DNA of 64,000 nucleotides from DASXIF01 sp036498145 (GTDB lineage Bacteria; Actinomycetota; Actinomycetes; Mycobacteriales; Jatrophihabitantaceae), in the NCBI GenBank assembly GCA_963708625.1, contig CAVPSV010000002.1:372001-436000 (forward strand), in the 5' to 3' direction. Made by a program: the position numbers and the translations under genes. Positions within the stretch are counted from its first letter, which is position 1; every line of letters begins with the position of its first letter. Below the pieces are notes generated by a model. The model ran no database searches. It saw only the letters and a program-made list of their open reading frames with translations, and was not told where the DNA came from. Of the stretch, positions 17,720 to 30,703 are shown one piece after another.

Positions 17720-18960
17720 ATGCGCACGCTGGACGACCTGCTCAAGCACGGGGTCAAGGGTCGCCGCATCCTGGTCCGGTCCGACCTGAACGTCCCGCTG
17801 GCCGACGGTACGGACGGCCGCCGCGTCATCAGCGATGACCTGCGGGTGCGCGCGTCGCTGACCAGCATCACCAAGCTGCTCGACCATGGCGCACGCGTGA
17901 TCGTGGCGGCGCATCTGGGCCGGCCGGACGGGACGCCGGACCCGAAGTACTCACTGTCTCCGGTGGCCGACCGGCTGGCGCAACTGCTGGGCCGCCCGGT
18001 CGAGTTCGCGCTGGACACGGTGGGGGAGAGCGCCCGGTTGCTCGCCGACAGTCTGGGCGACGGCGAGCTGCTGCTGCTGGAGAACGTGCGCTTCAACCAG
18101 GGCGAGACCAGCAAGGACGACAAGCTGCGCCATGACTTCGCCCGCTGCCTGGAGTTCCTCACCGGCGGGGAGGACGACGGCGGGGCGTTCGTGCAGGACG
18201 CGTTCGGCGCCGTGCACCGCAAGCACGCATCGGTGTACGACGTGGCGACGATGTTGCCGCACTACTGCGGTGACCTGGTGCGCGACGAGCTGGACGTGCT
18301 GCGCACGCTGGCCGGGGACCCGAAGCATCCGTACGTAGTGGTGCTCGGCGGGTCGAAGGTGAGCGACAAGCTGGCGCGTGATCGAGTCGCTGCTGCCGAA
18401 GGTGGACCGGCTGCTGGTGGGTGGCGCGATGTGCTTCACGTTCCTGGCCGCGCAGGGCCATGAGATCGGCGACTCGCTGCTGGAGCGGGACCAGTTGGAG
18501 GCGTGCCGGCACTTCCTCGCACACCGCGCCGCGGACGGCACGCCAACCGTCGTGCTGCCGCGACGACATCGTGGTGGCGCCGGACGTCGCTGCGGACGCG
18601 CCGGTGCAGACGGTGCCCGCGGATGCCATCCCGGCAGGGCAGAAGGGCCTGGACATCGGCCCGGCGACGGTGGCGGAGTTCTCGGCGATCCTCGCCGAAT
18701 CCGCCACTGTGTTCTGGAACGGCCCGATGGGTGTCTTCGAACTCGCCCCGTTCGCCGCCGGCACCCGCGCCATTGCCGAGGCGGTGGCCGAGGTGCACCA
18801 CGGCCTGTCCGTGGTCGGGGGCGGCGACTCCGCCGCGGCGGTGCGTGCCCTGGGCCTGAGCGCCAACGCGTTCGGGCACATCTCCACCGGCGGCGGTGCT
18901 TCGCTGGAATTCCTCGAAGGCAAGACGCTGCCGGGCGTCGCGGTGCTGGAAGAGGCTTGA
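17720..18960 (+). CDS. pgk: Phosphoglycerate kinase
   Basis: Makes ATP from 1,3-bisphosphoglycerate. About 412 residues from ATG 17720, eight bases after gap. Motifs: ILVRSDLNVPLADG, IVAAHLGRPDG, LLLENVRFNQGE, FVQDAFGAVHRKHASVYDV, VVVLGGSKVSDKL, GLDIGPATVAEFS, TVFWNGPMGVFE and VVGGGDSAAAVRALG with HISTGGGASLEFLEG. Two single extra Cs break the frame, near 18379 (GCGCGTGATC) and near 18562 (CCGCGACGAC). Confidence 0.96.
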
Positions 18961-19763
18961 GTGAGCAGGTCCGCTGCGCCGGTGCGCAAACCGTTGATCG
19001 CCGGCAACTGGAAGATGAACCTCAACCACCTCGAGGCCATCGCGCTGGTGCAGAAGATCGCATTCAGCCTGAACGAGACGTCAGCTGAGCACGGTGGACG
19101 TGGTGCTGCTGCCGCCCTATGTCGATTTGCGCAGCGTGCAGACGCTGGTGGACGGCGATCGGCTTGCTGCTCGGCTACGGAGCGCAGGACCTGTCCGAGC
19201 ACGACTCGGGCGCCTACACCGGCGACATCGGCGGGCCGATGCTCGCAAAGCTCGGCTGCAGCTACGTCGTGGTCGGGCACTCCGAGCGACGCCAGTACCA
19301 CCACGAGTCGGACGAGCTGGTGCACGCGAAGGTGGTGGCCGCCTACCGCAACGGCCTGGTGCCGATCGTGTGCGTGGGCGAGCGCGACGAGGTGCGCGAG
19401 GCAGGCGCATACGTGGGCCACTGCACGTCGCAGCTCGATGCGGCTCTGGGCGACCTGTCCTCGGATCATGCCGAGAGCATCGTCATCGCCTACGAGCCGG
19501 TGTGGGCGATCGGCACCGGGAAGGTCGCCACCCCGCAGGACGCACAGGAGGTCTGCGCCGCGCTCAGGGCGCGGCTGGCGCAACGGTACGTACCGGAGCT
19601 CGCGGCGGGGGTGCGCATCCTCTACGGCGGCTCGGTGAAGGCGGCCAATGCCCGCGAGATCCTTGCCCAGCCGGACGTGGACGGCGCGCTGGTCGGCGGT
19701 GCGAGCCTGGACGGATCGGAATTCGCGTCCATCTGTGCTGCGGCGATCCCCGAGTCGGCCTGA
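18961..19763 (+). CDS. tpiA: Triosephosphate isomerase
   Basis: Interconverts glyceraldehyde-3-phosphate and dihydroxyacetone phosphate. GTG 18961 directly abuts the pgk stop. Blocks: LIAGNWKMNLNH with the catalytic Asn and Lys, DVVLLPPYVDLRSV, GAYTGDIGGPMLAKLGCSYV, VVGHSERRQYHHE with the electrophilic His, VYEPVWAIGTGKVATP-type loop (here IAYEPVWAIGTG) with the catalytic Glu, ILYGGSVKAANA and VGGASLDG. Extra T bases near 19081 and 19163 break the frame in the first third. Confidence 0.95.
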
Positions 19764-19783
19764 GCGGATCGGCTGCGCCCAGG

Positions 19784-19789
19784 TAGGCT
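19784..19789 (+). promoter_or_regulatory. Possible -10 box for secG
   Basis: TAGGCT, 38 bases before the secG ATG at 19828, in the 64-base gap after tpiA. It would give a short leader; the GAGG at 19817-19820 could serve as ribosome site. Confidence 0.3.
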
Positions 19790-19827
19790 GATCCGGCAAC
19801 GTCCGAGCTGACTACCGAGGCCTTCCG

Positions 19828-20064
19828 ATGATCCTGACCCTGTCCATCGTGCTGATCGTGGCGAGCCTGCTGCTGATCGTTCTGGTGCTGCTGCACCGGG
19901 GCAAGGGCGGCGGCCTGTCCTCGATGCTCGGCGGTTCGTTCTACTCCTCGCTGTCCGGATCATCGGTCGTCGAACGCAATCTCGATCGGCTGACCGTGAT
20001 CGCCGGCATCGTGTGGGGGATCTGCATCATCGGCCTGGGGCTGCTTTACAAGAACACCGGCTGA
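19828..20064 (+). CDS. secG: Preprotein translocase subunit SecG
   Basis: 78-residue inner-membrane subunit of the SecYEG channel. Two hydrophobic segments (about residues 2-21 and 56-73) flank the conserved cytoplasmic loop KGGGLSSMLGGSF. Placement after tpiA and ahead of rbpA is normal for actinobacteria. Intact. Confidence 0.93.
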   Translation: MILTLSIVLIVASLLLIVLVLLHRGKGGGLSSMLGGSFYSSLSGSSVVERNLDRLTVIAGIVWGICIIGLGLLYKNTG

Positions 20065-20149
20065 CCGGTGCCGCCGCCGGTCGCTGAGGCCGGGGCGCGG
20101 ATGCGGCGCATTCGACCAATCGGACAACAGCGAACCGGAGGGAACGGAC

Positions 20150-20494
20150 GTGGCAGGTGGCAGTGCGATTCGCGGCAGCCGTGTCGGCGCTGGGCCGATG
20201 GGCGAGAAGGAGCGCGGCGAGTCCGCGCCGCGCCAGCGGGTGTCGTTCTTCTGCGCCAACGGTCACGAGGTGAAGCCCGCCTTCGCGCTGGACGCCGTGC
20301 TGCCGGACACCTGGGACTGCCCCCGATGCGGGTTCCCGGCCGGCCGCGAGTCCGAGACCCCGCCGAACGCGCCCCGCAACGAGCCGTACAAGACGCACCT
20401 GGCCTACGTGAAGGAACGGCGCACCGACGCCGACGGCGCCGCCATTCTGGAAGAGGCCCTACAGAAGCTCAAGGCTCGCCGAGGCGAGGGCTGA
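20150..20494 (+). CDS. rbpA: RNA polymerase-binding protein RbpA
   Basis: Actinobacteria-specific general transcription factor that binds the RNA polymerase beta' subunit and the primary sigma factor and stabilises open complexes. 114 residues: N-terminal tail (GGSAIRGSRVGAGPMGE), core with FFCANGHEVKPAF and DTWDCPRCGFPAG whose cysteines form the zinc-type knuckle, a basic linker, and the sigma-interaction helix (KTHLAYVKERR, EALQKLKARR). GTG 20150 is preceded by GGAGGGAACG, a strong ribosome site. Converges with pgl, leaving 18 bases between. Confidence 0.96.
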   Translation: MAGGSAIRGSRVGAGPMGEKERGESAPRQRVSFFCANGHEVKPAFALDAVLPDTWDCPRCGFPAGRESETPPNAPRNEPYKTHLAYVKERRTDADGAAILEEALQKLKARRGEG

Positions 20495-20512
20495 GGCTCG
20501 GTTGCCCCGCCG

Positions 20513-21310
20513 TCAGGCGACTGGCGGCTGGTAGAGGTTGCGCGGCAGTTCGCCCGCGGCCTCGTGATCGATCAACCACAGCGTGCGGCGTTGCCCGCGT
20601 ACGCCGGCCGACGGCACCTGAACGCGTCCGGCACCGCTGAACGCCATCGCGACTGCCTTCGCCTTACCGGACCCCGACGCCACGAACCACACCTCGGCCG
20701 CCGCGTCCAACGCACGGAAGGTCAGCGACAGCCGAATCGGCGGCGGTTTCGGGGAGTTGCGTACCGCGATCACCGACGCTTGCTCCTCGTACACACCAGG
20801 ATGTTCCGGGAACAGCGATGCGCAGTGCCCGTCCGGGCCGATGCCGAGCAGGGTGAGGTCGAAGTGCGGCACGTCGTCACCCGCGGCGGCGTGCTCGGGC
20901 GGCACCGCGGCGGCGAGTTCGTCGGCATAGGCCTGCGCTGCCGCTTCCGGTTCGGTGAAACCGCCGTCGGCCGCGGGCATGCGATGCACCTTCGCCGGGT
21001 CGAGCGGCAGCGCGGACAGCAGGCGCGCGAACGCCGCCTTGTCATTGCGGTCCTCGGATGCTGCGGGGACGAATCGCTCGTCGCCCCACCAGACGTGCAC
21101 CCGGTCCCAGTCGACTGAGTCGCGCGCCGGCAGTTGCCGGATCGCCGCCATCACCTCTTCCAGGATCCCGCCGCCGGTGAGCACGAGGTGCGCCACCGGC
21201 CGCATCCCGAGCACGGTGACCAGCGTCGTGATCACCCGCGCCGCGGTGTTCTCCGCGAGCTGCGCCGGGCCTGACTCGACCACGATCTCCCGAGAATTGC
21301 CGCCGCTCAC
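20513..21310 (-). CDS. pgl: 6-phosphogluconolactonase
   Basis: Hydrolyses 6-phosphogluconolactone, second step of the oxidative pentose-phosphate pathway. About 265 residues of the DevB/SOL type: LVLTGGGILEEVMAAI near the N-terminus, VHVWWGDERFVP, FDLTLLGIGPDGHCASLFPEH with the catalytic His, VIAVRNSPKPPPIRLSLT and VWFVASGSGKAKAVA. GTG 21310 overlaps the opcA stop by four bases. Last gene of the operon tkt-tal-zwf-opcA-pgl. Intact. Confidence 0.95.
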   Translation of the reverse strand: MSGGNSREIVVESGPAQLAENTAARVITTLVTVLGMRPVAHLVLTGGGILEEVMAAIRQLPARDSVDWDRVHVWWGDERFVPAASEDRNDKAAFARLLSALPLDPAKVHRMPAADGGFTEPEAAAQAYADELAAAVPPEHAAAGDDVPHFDLTLLGIGPDGHCASLFPEHPGVYEEQASVIAVRNSPKPPPIRLSLTFRALDAAAEVWFVASGSGKAKAVAMAFSGAGRVQVPSAGVRGQRRTLWLIDHEAAGELPRNLYQPPVA

Positions 21311-22274
21311 GAGGCAGCTGCCGCCGGGTCTTTCCAGATGTGCACGCGGGTGGCCGGCCGGTCGTCCAGGCCGGACACGTCGCACACCGTCCCCAGTGAC
21401 TCCGCGTAAATCTCGTCGGCGTCCAACCGTCGCAGTTCCTCGGCCAGCAACTCGCCCAGCGAACGCTCCGGGAACGGCGCGATCGAGTCCGGGGTGCCGG
21501 TGCGGCTGAGCACGAGCCGGGTGCCCTCGCTGCGGGCCGTGATCTCCGTGCCGCCACCGAAGGTCAGCGTGACCGAGCGGATTCCACGGCCCGACGTGCC
21601 ACCGGTGACCGGCACGTAACTGTGCAGGCACGAGGACAGCCAGCCGGCCAGCAACAGCGCGGACGGGTCGCTCTCGTCGCCGTCGACGCTGGCACCGACC
21701 GCGGTGTCGTGCGCGCCGTCATAGGCCGAGGCCAGCGCGGCGCGCCAGCCGGTGATCCGGGTCCAGGACAGGTCGGTGTCGCCTGGTGCGAAGTCGGCGG
21801 CACGTTGCCGCAGCGCCGCCACCGCATCCGGTGACCCGCACACGTCGGTGATCCGCCGGTCGGCGAAGACGCCCAGCGGGTCGTACGCGATCCGATCCGG
21901 TGGCGGTCCGTGCCACCACGTCACCACCGGGGCGTCCGGGGCGAGCAGGGGGAGCGTGACCGACTCCGCGTGCAATGCGAGCCGGCCGTACATGCGCAGC
22001 ACGACAGCTTCACCCGGACCGAGCCGCCCGCCCAAGGTGACCTCCGCGTCCAGCCGCGGCACCGGCGCGTCGATCTGGCGGCGGATCACCATCAGCATCC
22101 GCATCGGATGCTTGCTTGCGGCGATGGTGGCGGCCTGCTCGGCCTCCTCCACGTCCCTCTCGTCGACGACGATCACCAGGGTCAAGGCGTTGCCGCTGGT
22201 GACCGCACCACCGGTGCGCCGCTCCGCGACCAGCGCCCGGACCACCGCGGATCCGGTCGTGTCCCACAGCGTCG

Positions 22275-22278
<4 letters not shown>
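21307..22278 (-). CDS. opcA: OpcA, glucose-6-phosphate dehydrogenase assembly protein
   Basis: Accessory protein required for glucose-6-phosphate dehydrogenase oligomerisation or activity in actinobacteria and cyanobacteria. About 323 residues; conserved stretches are SGNALTLVIVVDERDVEEAE, HPMRMLMVIRR, VVLRMYGRLALHAESVTLPL, PVVTWWHGPPPDRIAYDPLG and DLSWTRITGWRAALASAYD. ATG 22278 overlaps the zwf stop as ATGA; an upstream in-frame ATG at 22290 is less likely. Intact. Confidence 0.93.
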
Positions 22279-23887
<1,609 letters not shown>

Positions 23888-23888
<1 letters not shown>

Positions 23889-24998
23889 CAGCTGACGGAG
23901 TCCAGCTTCTTCTGCACCGATTCGGCCAGCTGAGCGTAGGCATCCTCGAACTTCTGCACGCCCTCAACCTCGAGCAGTTCGATCACGTCGTCGTAGCTGA
24001 TGCCCAGCGCGTTGAGCCGGTCGATCACCTGGCGTGATTGTTCGTAGGTCCCGGCGATAGTGTTGCCGTGGATCCGCCCGTGGTCCAGCTACCGCGTCCA
24101 GGGTCGCCTCCGGCATCGTGTTGACGGTCTCCGGCGCGACGAGTTCCACCACGTACATCGTGTCGTCGTAGGCGGGGTCCTTGACCCCGGTCGAGGCCCA
24201 CAGCGGCCGTTGGCGGTTCGCGCCGGCCTGTTCCAGGACCTTCCACCGGTCCGACGCGAGGACCTTCTCGAACCGCTCGTAGGCCAACCGAGCGTTCGCG
24301 ATCCCGGCCTTGCCGCGCAGATCCCTCGCCTCGTCCGTGCCGAGCTTGTCCAGCCGCTTGTCGATCTCGGTGTCGACGCGGGAGACGAAGAACGAGGCAA
24401 CCGAGTGGATGGTCTGCAGCTTGATGCCGTTCTTGCGAGCCTGCTCCAGCCCGGTCATGTACGCATCCATCACCAGGTCGTAGCGGTCCAGGCCGAAGAT
24501 CAGCGTGATGTTCACGCTCACGCCCGCGGCTGTTGCCGCCGTGATCGAGTCCAGACCCTCGACCGTGGCCGGAATCTTGATCAGCACGTTCGGGCGGTCG
24601 ACCAGCCAGTTCAGGCCCTTGGCCTCCGCGGTGGTGCGGTCGGTGTCGTGTGCGATGCGCGGGTCGACCTCGATCGAGACCCGGCCGTCCTTGCCGCCGG
24701 TGCGGTCGTAGACCGGCCGCAGCACGTCGCAGGCCCAGCGGATGTCGTAGGCCATCAGGTACCGGATCGGCACCGTCGACAGCGATCTTGCGGGTGGCCA
24801 GCTCGGCCGCCTGCTCGTCGTAGGCGTCGCCCTTCTCCAGCGCCTTGGAGAAGATGGTCGGATTGCTCGTCACGCCGACGACGTGTTGTCTTGGCGACGA
24901 GTTCGGCGAGGTTGCCGCTGCGCAGGCGTTCCCGGCTGATGTCGTCCAGCCAGATGGAGACGTCCTGGTCGGACAGTTCGGCGAGTGAGTCAGCTCAT
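23888..24998 (-). CDS. tal: Transaldolase
   Basis: Transfers dihydroxyacetone units in the non-oxidative pentose-phosphate pathway, about 365 residues. Visible: LAELSDQDVSIWLDDIS at the N-terminus, GVTSNPTIFSKALEKGDAYD, RPVYDRTGGKDGRVSIEVDP, the Schiff-base lysine region NVLIKIPATVEGL, VNITLIFGLDRYDLVMDAYM, ASFFVSRVDTEIDKRL and RPLWASTGVKDPAY. The C-terminus reads RLNALGISYDDVIELLEVEG before KKLDSVS. Indels near the start (about 24985), 24890, 24780 and 24090 break it. Follows tkt after 27 bases. Confidence 0.94.
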
Positions 24999-25025
24999 AT
25001 TGTTGGTCTCCTTCGGTTGTCACGA

Positions 25026-27152
<2,127 letters not shown>

Positions 27153-27203
27153 GATCGATCGTGTCCCTTCGTGTCGTGCAGGGCCAAGGAGTCTGCCGAG
27201 TTC

Positions 27204-27209
27204 AGCCTA
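27204..27209 (-). promoter_or_regulatory. Candidate -10 box for the tkt operon
   Basis: TAGGCT read on the minus strand, with TTGCCG about 15 bases upstream as a possible -35. It gives a roughly 45-base leader that carries the CGAAGGG ribosome site. It lies in the 172-base divergent gap with ctaB. Confidence 0.4.
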
Positions 27210-27312
27210 GCCACCTGTACCGGTCGGCAACCTGTGTCTGCCCGGACCGGACGCTTGGGCAGCGCCGGTCGCGGCGGCGGCAGGTGCCGACGGCGGCGGG
27301 CGGACGAGCGGT

Positions 27313-27318
27313 TAGTCT
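27313..27318 (+). promoter_or_regulatory. -10 box for leaderless ctaB
   Basis: TAGTCT, six bases before the GTG start at 27325; no ribosome site. Confidence 0.5.
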
Positions 27319-27324
27319 GATCCG

Positions 27325-28317
27325 GTGACGCAGACGCCCGTTGCGCCGGCCGCCGCGCGCCCGCATCGGGTTCCCGCAGCCAACGCTGAACAGCCCCCCG
27401 CCGGGGCTCGGCGTCGCGATTCTGCGGCTCTGGCGCAGGCCTCGTCGCTGCGGCGCACACTTCGCGCCTACGTCGCGCTGACCAAGCCCCGAATCATCGA
27501 ACTTCTGCTTGTCACCACCCTGCCGGCCATGGTGCTGGCGGCCGGTGGCTTGCCAGGTTGGTCGGTCGTGGTCGTCACGATGCTCGCCGGCACGCTGGCT
27601 GCGGGCAGCGCCAACGCCCTGAACTGCTACGTCGACCGCGACATCGACGCGGTGATGCGCCGGACCGGCCACCGCCCGCTGGCGCGTCACGACGTCTCAC
27701 CCGGCGGTGCGCTGTTGTTCGGCGCGCTGCTCGGCGCGGTCGCCATCGTCGTGATGGGATTCGGCGCGAACTGGCTCGCCGGCGGGCTGACGGCCGCGGC
27801 GATCGCGTTCTACGTGATCGTGTACACGATGGTGCTCAAGCGCCGCACAGCACAGAACATCGTGTGGGGTGGCGCAGCCGGGTGTATGCCGGTGCTGATC
27901 GGCTGGGCGGCTGTCACCGACGGGCTGTCCTGGACCCCCGTGCTGCTCTTCGCGGTGGTGTTCTTCTGGACGCCGCCACACTTCTGGGCGCTTGCCATTC
28001 GATACCGAGACGACTACGCCCGCGCCTCGGTGCCGATGTTGCCGGTCGTCGCGTCGCCGGTGCGGGTCGCGCGGGAGATCGTCGCGTACTCGTGGCTGAC
28101 CGTGGCTGCCACGGTCGCGGTGTGGTTGGTTGCCACCGGCTGGGTGTTCGGTGTGCTTGCGCTCGCGGCCGGTGCGGTGCTGCTGGCCGGTGCGCACCGG
28201 CTGTTGTGGCAGACCACCAGCGGGCGCACCACGAAGCCGATGCAGCTGTTCCACCTGTCCAACAGCTATCTGGCGTTCGTCTTCGTCGCGCTCGCCGTCG
28301 ACACCTTCCTGCGCTGA
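27325..28317 (+). CDS. ctaB: Protoheme IX farnesyltransferase (heme O synthase)
   Basis: UbiA-family membrane prenyltransferase that farnesylates heme B to heme O for the aa3-type cytochrome c oxidase. 330 residues with about nine membrane segments after a 45-residue soluble head. Substrate motifs: YVALTKPRIIELLLVTTLPA, NALNCYVDRDIDAVMRRT with the first Asp cluster, and RYRDDYARASVPMLPVV with the second; VVFFWTPPHFWALAIRYRDD is the typical run between. Divergent from tkt, the usual actinobacterial arrangement. Intact. Confidence 0.95.
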   Translation: MTQTPVAPAAARPHRVPAANAEQPPAGARRRDSAALAQASSLRRTLRAYVALTKPRIIELLLVTTLPAMVLAAGGLPGWSVVVVTMLAGTLAAGSANALNCYVDRDIDAVMRRTGHRPLARHDVSPGGALLFGALLGAVAIVVMGFGANWLAGGLTAAAIAFYVIVYTMVLKRRTAQNIVWGGAAGCMPVLIGWAAVTDGLSWTPVLLFAVVFFWTPPHFWALAIRYRDDYARASVPMLPVVASPVRVAREIVAYSWLTVAATVAVWLVATGWVFGVLALAAGAVLLAGAHRLLWQTTSGRTTKPMQLFHLSNSYLAFVFVALAVDTFLR

Positions 28318-28412
28318 GCAGATCCAGCTAGCGAGTCACTTCTGGATGGCGGGCTTGCTGCGGCCGGACCCACGCCTGGACGGCACATGCCGGAGCTGCG
28401 GCGGGCTCGCTC

Positions 28413-28418
28413 CTACGA
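28413..28418 (+). promoter_or_regulatory. -10 box for leaderless ATP-grasp gene
   Basis: TACGAT, seven bases before ATG 28426. The 108-base gap after ctaB holds no other recognised signal. Confidence 0.5.
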
Positions 28419-28425
28419 TGGTCGG

Positions 28426-29325
28426 ATGGGGTCGGTCGCGCTGGTCACCTGTGCGCAGTTGCCCGGCGGCGACGAGGACGCGGACGAACTGAGCGCTGCC
28501 CTGATCCGGCAGGACGTCAAGGCCGAGTGGGTGGTCTGGGACGACCCGGAGGTCGAGTTGGCACCACGACCTCGTCATTGTGCGCTCCACCTGGGACTAC
28601 ACCCCACGCCGCACGGAGTTCCTGACCTGGACGCGTTCGATCGCGCGGTTGGCCAATCCGGCCCCGGTTCTCGCGTGGAATTCCGACAAGACGTACCTGC
28701 GGGATCTCGCCGGCGGCGGGCGTGCCGATCGTGGCGACCGAGTTGCGTCGAGCCGGGGCAAGCGTTGCGCACCCCGGCAGCGGGGGACTACGTGGTCAAG
28801 CCCTCGGTCGGGGCCGGATCGCTGGGGCGCGGGACGGTTCAGCCAGGGCGAGACCGGCGCGGCGCTCGGGCGCATCTCGAGCTGCTGCACGCGGCTGGCC
28901 GCACCGCGATCGTGCAGCCGTATCTGAGCGGAATCGATGCGACGGCGAGCGTGCGCTGATCTACCTAGGCGGACATTTCAGCCATGCGCGTCACCAAGGC
29001 GGCGATGCTGCCGGCCGGAGCCGTGCACGACGTGCACGCCGACGCGTCGCACGAACTGTTCGTCGAGGAGCGCATCACCGCGCCACGGCGACACCGGCAC
29101 GAACGTGCCCTCGCCGACCGCGCTATGGCCGAGGTGCTCCGTCGCTACGGCGCGCGCATGCTCTACGCACGGGTAGACCTGCTGCCCGGTTCGGCGGGGC
29201 CCGCAGTGCTCGAGCTGGAACTCATCGAACCGTCCCTGTTCCTCTCGCACGGGTCCGGCTCGGCGGACCGGTTCGCCGAGCTGATCGCGACGACGGTCGC
29301 GGCATTGGCCGGGCAACGCCCGTGA
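28426..29325 (+). CDS. ATP-grasp domain protein of unknown substrate
   Basis: Roughly 295-residue ATP-grasp ligase-like protein. Pieced together: VALVTCAQLPGGDEDADEL, HDLVIVRSTWDYTPRR, LAWNSDKTYLRDLA, the ATP-binding YVVKPSVGAGSLGAGRF, IVQPYLSGID, RALIYLGGHFSHAVTK, VDLLPGSAGPAVLELELIEP with Mg ligands, and SLFLSHGSGSADRFAELI. This resembles the RimK-like group that joins carboxylates to amines, but the substrate is not predictable. Indels near 28561, 28725, 28850, 28950 and 29090. The stop overlaps the downstream DUF445 start by four bases, so the two are likely coupled. Confidence 0.72.
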
Positions 29326-30578
29326 GCCAGCCGCGAATCCCGGCGCTCGCGGACGAGCGGGTGCGGGCGTTGCGCCGGATGAAGATCGTCGCCACTGGTT
29401 TGCTGGTGCTGGCTGCGGTCGTCTATTCGGTGTGCCGCGGCGTATGGCACGGGCACGGTGCCGCCGGATACGTGCAGGCGGCGGCGGAGGCATCGATGGT
29501 CGGCGGCCTGGCCGACTGGTTCGCCGTGACTGCGCTGTTCCGGCATCCGCTGCGGTTGCCGATTCCGCACACGGCGATCATTCCGCGCAAGAAGGACCAG
29601 ATCGGCGAGGGCTTGGCGAGCTTCGTGAACGAGTACTTCATCACGCCGGAGATCGTCGGCGAACGGCTGGCGCTGGCGCGAGTGCCGCAACGGGTGGGCG
29701 CGTGGCTGGCCGATCCCGGACATGCGCGTCAGGTCGCCGACGAACTCAGCAAGGCCGTCGGCGGACTCGCGTCGGTGCTGCACGATGACGAGCTGCGCAA
29801 CGCGGTGGCTACGTTCGCGGACAAGCGACTGCGCGACATGCAGTTGTCGCCGTTGCTGGGCCGGGCACTGGAAGCGGTATGCGACGCCGGGCAGCACCAG
29901 GCCATGCTGACCGCGGGCCTGCGCGGGCTGATGCGGTTCTTGGACGAGAACCAGAGCGTGCTGCGGCGCCGGCTGGATCAGGAGTCGCCGGAGTGGGTGC
30001 CGGAGTGGGTGGACGACCGGGTGTTCGCGAAGGGCTTCAGCGCGGTGCAGTCGTTCCTTGCCGACGTCTCCGTGGACAGTGATCACGAGTTACGACGGAC
30101 CTACGACACGAAGCTGCGCGAGCTCGCGCAGCGGCTGCGCACCGATCCGCAGCAGGCGGCGCGGGTGGAGCGGGCGAAGCTGGACCTGCTCGACCGACCG
30201 GACGTACGCGACTGGCTATCCCAGCTGTGGCTGACGATGAAGAAGATGGTGCTGGACGGTGCGGTGGATCCGGACTCGGACCTGCGGCGCTCGGTGGAGG
30301 CGCTGACGGTGCGCGCGGGGGAGTCGTTGCGCGACGACGAGGCGGTGGCGGCGAAGGTCGATGAGGCACTGCAACGGCTCAGCGGCCACATCGTGCAGCA
30401 ATACGCCGGTGATCTGGCCGGCGTCATCTCGGCGACCGTCGAACGGTGGGACACAGCGGAGACGAGCCGCCGGCTGGAGTTGCAGGTCGGCCGCGACCTT
30501 CAGTTCATTCGCATCAACGGAACGGTCGTCGGGTCGCTGGCCGGACTGGTGATCTACACCCTCAGCCAGCTTCTCTAG
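29322..30578 (+). CDS. DUF445 membrane protein
   Basis: 418-residue protein of the DUF445 family (YheB-like), function unknown. N-terminal membrane segment around residues 20-36 (IVATGLLVLAAVVYSVCRGV), then the family signature AAEASMVGGLADWFAVTALF and RHPLRLPIPHTAIIPRKKDQ, a long helical cytoplasmic or extracellular middle rich in charged residues (about 70-395), and a hydrophobic C-terminal anchor (VVGSLAGLVIYTLSQLL). GTG 29322 sits in a GTGA overlap with the ATP-grasp gene. Intact; the open frame upstream of the GTG is just the absence of stops in the overlapping gene. Confidence 0.85.
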   Translation: MSQPRIPALADERVRALRRMKIVATGLLVLAAVVYSVCRGVWHGHGAAGYVQAAAEASMVGGLADWFAVTALFRHPLRLPIPHTAIIPRKKDQIGEGLASFVNEYFITPEIVGERLALARVPQRVGAWLADPGHARQVADELSKAVGGLASVLHDDELRNAVATFADKRLRDMQLSPLLGRALEAVCDAGQHQAMLTAGLRGLMRFLDENQSVLRRRLDQESPEWVPEWVDDRVFAKGFSAVQSFLADVSVDSDHELRRTYDTKLRELAQRLRTDPQQAARVERAKLDLLDRPDVRDWLSQLWLTMKKMVLDGAVDPDSDLRRSVEALTVRAGESLRDDEAVAAKVDEALQRLSGHIVQQYAGDLAGVISATVERWDTAETSRRLELQVGRDLQFIRINGTVVGSLAGLVIYTLSQLL

Positions 30579-30703
30579 CGCAGCCAGAGGCTCAGGCTGT
30601 CGAAAAGCAGCGTGCGCGCTGTGCCGAGCCAGACAGCGGCCGGAGTTCGTCCTGCGTGGCATGTCGTTGCGGGGATAAGGTCCCTCATGACTCAGGTGCG
30701 GCG

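Noticed and set aside
27153..27162. CGATCGATCG palindrome before tkt
   Set aside because: Short self-complementary repeats of GATC are common at this base composition and it is not placed as an operator.
28722..29321. Long N-terminal extension of the DUF445 protein
   Set aside because: The sequence is the out-of-frame reading of the ATP-grasp gene; the GTGA overlap at 29322 is the natural start.
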